From contig JAFGSL010000171.1 in the NCBI GenBank assembly GCA_016934645.1, positions 1 through 12,225 on the forward strand: a DNA stretch of 12,225 nucleotides. Direction: 5' to 3'. Positions within the stretch are counted from its first letter, which is position 1. The number at the start of each line of letters is the position of its first letter. A model generated the notes under the pieces. It was not told the origin of the DNA, made no database searches, and saw only the letters and a program-made list of their open reading frames with translations. This DNA comes from Anaerolineae bacterium. Its GTDB lineage: Bacteria; Chloroflexota; Anaerolineae; B4-G1; SLSP01. A program made the translations under genes and the position numbers. Positions 8,448 to 12,225 of the stretch are shown here, piece after piece.

Positions 8448-10760
8448 ATGGAAGCTTTTCATTTAACCCAGAAAGTACGTCCACTGCGTTTGCTTCTTTG
8501 GATTACCGAAGAAAACGAAGACCAGGCCCTATTTGCTTCTCAGCTCAACTGTGCACTCTGGGGAGGTATGCTCAACCCTATAGTCTCTCTCGAGCAAGGT
8601 GAGGAGTATCTTGACTCGGTGTTCAAAGCGTCTCGTGCTGATTTTGGAATCAACTTGTCTGGCAAACCGTGGCCCGCCCAAATCACCAGTAGGTACAGAG
8701 ATCGTCTCAAACCTCTTGAGAGATTCGACGGTTTGATTGAACAAGGAGTTGAAGGTTATTGTTTCCACCTTGGCTGCGACATGGTTCCTGTGTTTTCTGA
8801 CTTCTGGGAACAGTATGGAAGATTTCGCGCGTTGTCAAAGACAGATGATGCCAGTTTTCTCTACATCGAGGGCGTCAGTGATGACTGGCACAAGTATGTG
8901 TGCTTTACCACCGGGACATATCCGGCAAACTTCAAATACAATTACACAGCGGGATACATAAAAACAACGAGATGCAAAAGAGTCTTACTTAACGAAGAAA
9001 CACTGAGTTCGGTGAGTTTACTGAGGTCTAACACTCCGCTGCAGTTCACTTTATCCAATCTCAACCTCTACTATCCAACAAACTGGAATTACCTTGACAG
9101 CCATATTGTCTACATTGGAGAAATGACGAATGTACGTCATTGGCTTGAGTTTTGGAACCTTCGCAGTTGTGGAATAACTACCCTGTTTGTTCCTTGGGAT
9201 AGAATTTCAGGTTTCGCCCCCCAAATACAAGAGTACATAACAGAAGGGAACTATCCAATTAACGATCAAGTGGAGAACCGGACAATCCTTCAAAAAGCCT
9301 CAACGCTGCCGGAGGAGAGTTTCAATCAGGCAGTCAAGTCTATAAGAGAATTAGCTGATGAGAAACCTCCCGTTGTAATCCGTACCTGGATACCGCGTTT
9401 CGGGCTCGCTATTCCCGCTCGAGATGGAGAGATTCAACATGCCCCGCCACTTGAATCCTTGGTCTGTGTAGCACACGAACAAGAAGACATAGTTCTCCTT
9501 TCTGATAATCGAATTGAGTTCAAACTTGCTTTACCTAGCTTTTTACTACCATACAAGAAAGATCTTGATCGAGCATGGGCTATTGCACTCTCTGGAAGAG
9601 AACCCTCAGAAAAGGATATCTGGGTCAATTACCCGGCCCTTGATTCGCTATCGGATATGCTCAAAGCTAGATATCATCTGATGTTGACAGACTTCAAGCT
9701 GTGTCCTCGCGAGAATCTCGTCATCTTTCGGAATGATAGGATTGTCTCTGACTTCTTCTCTATGAGCCTCCCAAACACTCTGCAGGTCTTTAAAGCTATA
9801 CTAGCTGAGTCTGGCTTGACACTTACTGACTACTCTGAAAAAGGCAAGTACGCCTCCGGGATTGAAGGAGCGTTGGGCGGATTCTTTGAAGGCGCGATGA
9901 TCCTTTTAGATAAAGGGGTTCGCAAGCTATTGCAAAGACTGACCTTGCAAGGTGGTAGATGCCACTTACCTCGGAAAGAATTGGAAAAGACGATTGGTGA
10001 GCATTCACAATTGATACGAGAATCAGCCGTTCGTGGCGAAAAAATCTCTCCCAGCAATATTGTAGACACTTTGATTCGTAAGCAGGTTTTGCGGCCGGGT
10101 CTGGAGTTCAAATGTAAACACTGTTATCGTCAGGGCTGGTACGATCTTAGTCAGTGTGGAGACACCTTTGTGTGCCAGTACTGTTACGAAGAACAACCTA
10201 TTCCAGTGTTAGATGGGAAGGAGTGGCGTTACAGAGCATCAGGACTTTTCGGTACACAGGACGTAGGATATGGTAGCCTCGCAGTGATCTGCACTTCGCT
10301 TTTCTTCCGTTCAAAGTTTATGCATGACGTGAGGCACATTTACTCCTTCGAGTTCACAAACCAAGGCGGTGAGACTAGAGAAATCGATCTTGCTTTTCTT
10401 CGACTAGGATTCGATGGCAAGACAGAACTTGCCTTTTGCGAATGTAAATCAACCGAATTCGAGGAGAAGGACTTTGAGAGACTTGCGGAAGTTGCTGTAT
10501 CAGTTCCAGGTTCAGTTGTTTGCGCAGCAACTCTCAAAGAGATGTTTTCAAGCGAAGAGAAGGATAGAGCCATTCAACTCTGGGATGCCGGTCACAGGAT
10601 AATCTTGTTGACTAGCTCAGATTTGGAATACAGTGGCATTGGTCTGGATGGGGTGGAAGGACGTCATCGCCACTTTCACAGCTTCAGCGACCTTGCCCAC
10701 TCAACCAAGGCCAAGTACCTAAACTCGGATTTGAAAAAAGGCCAGCTAATCAGCGCATGA
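8448..10760 (+). CDS. unknown protein with zinc ribbon and PD-(D/E)XK-like domain
   Basis: I do not recognise a named family for this 770-residue protein. Visible parts follow. The N-terminal region opens with a strand-like RLLLWITEE and contains ALWGGMLNPIV (36-46). A long mixed alpha/beta middle follows. A helical, winged-helix-like stretch at about 492-550 leads into a C4 zinc ribbon with Cys556, Cys559, Cys576 and Cys579. A WRYRASGLF link (593-601) precedes a C-terminal domain with Asp647 in REIDLAF, and then Glu665-Cys-Lys667 in FCECKS, the D...EXK signature of PD-(D/E)XK nucleases. There is no signal peptide or membrane helix, so it should be cytoplasmic. Its DNA is much AT-richer than its neighbours, which suggests acquisition. 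It stands alone, with its own upstream palindrome and only a weak ribosome site. A nucleic-acid-cutting defence role is an inference. It could also be a repair or mobile-element nuclease. Confidence 0.75.
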   Translation: MEAFHLTQKVRPLRLLLWITEENEDQALFASQLNCALWGGMLNPIVSLEQGEEYLDSVFKASRADFGINLSGKPWPAQITSRYRDRLKPLERFDGLIEQGVEGYCFHLGCDMVPVFSDFWEQYGRFRALSKTDDASFLYIEGVSDDWHKYVCFTTGTYPANFKYNYTAGYIKTTRCKRVLLNEETLSSVSLLRSNTPLQFTLSNLNLYYPTNWNYLDSHIVYIGEMTNVRHWLEFWNLRSCGITTLFVPWDRISGFAPQIQEYITEGNYPINDQVENRTILQKASTLPEESFNQAVKSIRELADEKPPVVIRTWIPRFGLAIPARDGEIQHAPPLESLVCVAHEQEDIVLLSDNRIEFKLALPSFLLPYKKDLDRAWAIALSGREPSEKDIWVNYPALDSLSDMLKARYHLMLTDFKLCPRENLVIFRNDRIVSDFFSMSLPNTLQVFKAILAESGLTLTDYSEKGKYASGIEGALGGFFEGAMILLDKGVRKLLQRLTLQGGRCHLPRKELEKTIGEHSQLIRESAVRGEKISPSNIVDTLIRKQVLRPGLEFKCKHCYRQGWYDLSQCGDTFVCQYCYEEQPIPVLDGKEWRYRASGLFGTQDVGYGSLAVICTSLFFRSKFMHDVRHIYSFEFTNQGGETREIDLAFLRLGFDGKTELAFCECKSTEFEEKDFERLAEVAVSVPGSVVCAATLKEMFSSEEKDRAIQLWDAGHRIILLTSSDLEYSGIGLDGVEGRHRHFHSFSDLAHSTKAKYLNSDLKKGQLISA

Positions 10761-10767
10761 AGCCGAC

Positions 10768-10782
10768 AGCGCCTTCGGTGCT
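10768..10782 (+). other. small hairpin just after the 770-residue gene
   Basis: AGCGCC (10768-10773) pairs with GGTGCT (10777-10782) around TTC, with one G-T pair. It starts seven bases after the stop codon. No T-run follows within ten bases, so it is at best a weak terminator or a 3'-end stabiliser. Confidence 0.3.
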
Positions 10783-10836
10783 CATTGTAGTGTGGTATTT
10801 TGGCCTATTGGCGAACCTGTTCAGATGATTAGTTCT

Positions 10837-10872
10837 CCAAACTCGGTGCTGCGCTTGAGTTTGGCGTTAGGC
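10837..10872. other. 8-bp inverted repeat with integron-like GTTAGGC core
   Basis: CCAAACTC (10837-10844) is exactly complementary to GAGTTTGG (10857-10864) across twelve bases. One base further, GTTAGGC (10866-10872) matches the GTTRRRY core of integron attC sites. No convincing matching RYYYAAC box is seen upstream, so a true attC is not shown. It is the main structure in the 152-base gap before the F420-type gene. Confidence 0.35.
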
Positions 10873-10912
10873 CGTCTCACTGCCAGGAAACGGGATAGGA
10901 TAAAAAACGCCA

Positions 10913-11305
10913 ATGAAACAAGCCCTGCTGGATCGAATCAGAATCATCAACAAGCATGTGACGAATAAGGTGCTGATTCACATTGCCGGTAAGCGCTTTG
11001 GCCATTTCGCGGTCTTGGGCCATACAGGTCGGAAGAGCGGCAAGCTGTACCGGATACCGATTATTGCTGAACCTTTCCGGAACGGCTTTGTGATTGCTTT
11101 GACGTACGGAAAAAACGTCGACTGGTACAAAAACGTTGCGGCAAAAGGGGGCTGCTCGCTGAGGTGGAAGAACAAGGATTTCCGGCTCGTTCATCCTGAA
11201 TTCATCGACAGGGAAATCGGTTTAACAGCTTTTCCGTCGGTGTTCCGCTCCGGTTTGAGAATGATGGGAATCCAGGATTTCTTGAAGTTGGAGATTCAGG
11301 AATAA
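10913..11305 (+). CDS. deazaflavin (F420)-type nitroreductase/quinone reductase family protein
   Basis: The 130-residue protein has the split-barrel pattern of the Ddn/F420H2-dependent reductase family. This includes FAVLGHTGRKSGKLYRIPI (32-50), whose GRKSG segment holds cofactor phosphate in known members, and ALTYGKNVDWYKNVAAKGG (62-80). Family members use reduced F420 to reduce quinones, nitro compounds or other substrates; some bind other flavins or heme. The substrate here is unknown. The length is near the 130-150 typical for the family. The ATG at 10913 has only a distant AGGA (10896-10899). The gene stands alone, 152 bases after the nuclease-like gene, and converges on the aldolase gene across a large inverted repeat. 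Its G+C is intermediate between the AT-rich gene and the rest. Whether the host makes F420 cannot be seen here. Confidence 0.8.
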   Translation: MKQALLDRIRIINKHVTNKVLIHIAGKRFGHFAVLGHTGRKSGKLYRIPIIAEPFRNGFVIALTYGKNVDWYKNVAAKGGCSLRWKNKDFRLVHPEFIDREIGLTAFPSVFRSGLRMMGIQDFLKLEIQE

Positions 11306-11327
11306 GCCAACCTCACGCTAAAAAATC

Positions 11328-11424
11328 CACCACAGAGGCACAGCGGCAAGATTGCCGCGAACACAGAGAAAACAGCGTTGCTAGCAACGCATAAAAACTC
11401 TGTGCCCTCTGTGTCTCTGTGGTG
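11328..11424. repeat. CACAGAG branched inverted repeat
   Basis: The outer stem pairs 11328-11343 with 11409-11424 (16 pairs, one G-T; outer ten bases CACCACAGAG/CTCTGTGGTG perfect). Inside, CACAGAG (11362-11368) pairs with CTCTGTG (11398-11404). A side hairpin CGGCAA/TTGCCG sits at 11344-11357, and the central loop holds a perfect 16-base palindrome, GCGTTGCTAGCAACGC, at 11375-11390. It fills the gap between two convergent genes and could stop transcription from both sides. Such CACAGAG elements occur, from memory, as dispersed repeats in several phyla. Confidence 0.85.
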
Positions 11425-11434
11425 AAATGGAGAT

Positions 11435-12109
11435 TTATTTTCCCCGCGCTTCGCGGATCCACTGCAAGACTTGCGCTGCCTTCTGGGCTATGCCCTCGAA
11501 GTTCCCCTCCGCGACGAATGGCTTGGTGATGAGCTTCGAGCCAATCCCCACGCAGGTCACGCCTGCCGAGAACCAGGCCTTGATGCTCTCCTCGGTGGCA
11601 TCCACGCCGCCGGTGGGCATGATGCGCGTCCACGGACATGGCCCCAGCACCGACTTGACGAAATTCGGCCCACCCACCGATGTGCCGGGGAAGACCTTGA
11701 CGATTTCCACACCCATCTCCTCCGCTTCGGCGATCTCCGTCGCGCTGCCGCAACCCGGCGAGTAAGGGATCTTGCGTCGATTGCACAGCCGCGCCACCTC
11801 GGGATTGAAGTTCGGGCCGACGACGAAGTTCGCGCCGTAGGCAATGTACATCGCCGCCGTGGGTGCATCGACGATGGAGCCGACGCCGAGGATGATCTTG
11901 GGATCGGCCTTGGCGAAGTGTTGGCTCAGTTCGAGGAACACTTGCGGTGCGAAATCCCCCCGGTTGGTGAATTCCACGACTGTTGCGCCACCGGCCGCGC
12001 ACGCCGCCACGATCTTCGCAGCGACTTCTACGTCGGCATTGTAAAAGACTGGAACGAGGCCCAGTTCCACCATCTTGTTCAGAACGGTCAAACGATCAAA
12101 GCGTGCCAT
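11435..12109 (-). CDS. eda: KDPG/KHG aldolase family protein
   Basis: The 224-residue TIM-barrel protein belongs to the class I aldolases that split 2-keto-3-deoxy-6-phosphogluconate (Entner-Doudoroff) or 4-hydroxy-2-oxoglutarate to pyruvate. The Schiff-base lysine is Lys138 in EIVKVFPG, and the catalytic Glu46 and Arg50 are in VVEFTNRG. The phosphate loop is PTGGVD (165-170) with GIGSKL (188-193). Some segments differ from the Escherichia coli enzyme: GVGSIVD in place of GAGTV, and SPGCGSATEI in place of PG-TPTE. The exact substrate is therefore uncertain, and the symbol is used only in the family sense. The ATG at 12109 follows AGGAG at six bases. A longer frame to 12145 would pass through the ribosome site and is rejected. 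No other Entner-Doudoroff gene is in the window. The upstream DNA holds a CACAAAG repeat. Confidence 0.88.
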   Translation of the reverse strand: MARFDRLTVLNKMVELGLVPVFYNADVEVAAKIVAACAAGGATVVEFTNRGDFAPQVFLELSQHFAKADPKIILGVGSIVDAPTAAMYIAYGANFVVGPNFNPEVARLCNRRKIPYSPGCGSATEIAEAEEMGVEIVKVFPGTSVGGPNFVKSVLGPCPWTRIMPTGGVDATEESIKAWFSAGVTCVGIGSKLITKPFVAEGNFEGIAQKAAQVLQWIREARGK

Positions 12110-12133
12110 ATTATTCTCCTCTCTGTAAATAAA

Positions 12134-12157
12134 CCACCAAGACACAAAGACACAAAG
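12134..12157. repeat. CACAAAG tandem repeat upstream of the aldolase gene
   Basis: The stretch reads CCACCAAG followed by two direct copies of ACACAAAG. It resembles the CACCACAGAG arm of the inverted repeat on the other side of the gene, with A-rich changes. It lies 25 bases upstream of the aldolase ATG. The remaining bases to 12225 show no gene or clear promoter. Confidence 0.7.
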
Positions 12158-12225
12158 AAAATTCGTGACTTTCAGTAGATCGCAATGGGCCGGATATTAG
12201 ATTGTAAAAGAGCCATTTTTAACCA

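Noticed and set aside
10741..10872. Full attC recombination site
   Set aside because: The GTTRRRY core is present but no good RYYYAAC partner or matching L boxes were found, so only the core and hairpin are reported.
12134..12157. CRISPR-like array
   Set aside because: Two direct 8-base copies with no spacers; a simple tandem repeat.
11471..12178. 235-codon plus-strand open frame opposite the aldolase gene
   Set aside because: Shadow of a well-supported gene; no family motif and high Arg/His content.

Overview
The window looks like a chromosomal segment of an uncultured member of the Chloroflexota (Anaerolineae-like). This is an inference from the style of the genes and repeats: GC-rich coding DNA, a single-pass TPR protein with a long Pro/Thr linker, a PLP-free class I KDPG-type aldolase, and several kinds of short palindromic and heptamer-like intergenic repeats that I associate with Chloroflexota and cyanobacteria. 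No rRNA, tRNA, CRISPR array, transposase, integrase or phage gene is visible. The coding content is dense, with 11 genes and no gene-free stretch over 300 bases.

Layout. (1) 14-2979, plus strand: a consensus extended -10 promoter and a complete uvrA (excinuclease ATPase). (2) 2976-3639, minus: a minimal-nucleotidyltransferase/HEPN pair of the MntA-HepT toxin-antitoxin type. The toxin gene ends in the same four bases (CTAG) in which uvrA ends. (3) 3673-5016, minus: a membrane-anchored TPR protein with a charge-segregated cytoplasmic tail. (4) 5017-5220: a divergent promoter region filled with two kinds of degenerate tandem repeat. (5) 5221-7676, plus: rnhB (RNase HII), then a small P-loop kinase-like protein overlapping a GT-B glycosyltransferase. 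(6) 7676-7745: a strong dispersed-type palindrome that starts in the glycosyltransferase stop codon, followed by a near-consensus promoter for a DUF3592 membrane protein (7866-8342). (7) 8448-10760, plus: a 770-residue protein of unknown family in distinctly AT-richer DNA, with a probable zinc ribbon and a C-terminal PD-(D/E)XK nuclease-like domain. This is the most interesting gene of the window and a candidate single-gene defence factor. (8) 10913-11305, plus: a small deazaflavin (F420)-type reductase. (9) 11435-12109, minus: a KDPG/KHG aldolase family gene, flanked on both sides by CACAGAG/CACAAAG repeats. The downstream repeat can fold into a branched hairpin.

How it fits together. uvrA and rnhB are housekeeping genome-maintenance genes (nucleotide excision repair and ribonucleotide removal). 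The mntA-hepT pair and the 770-residue nuclease-like gene are accessory or defence-type cargo set between housekeeping genes. The kinase/glycosyltransferase pair is probably translated as a unit. Apart from these couplings most genes seem to be separate transcription units with their own promoters, and the repeats occupy nearly every intergenic gap.
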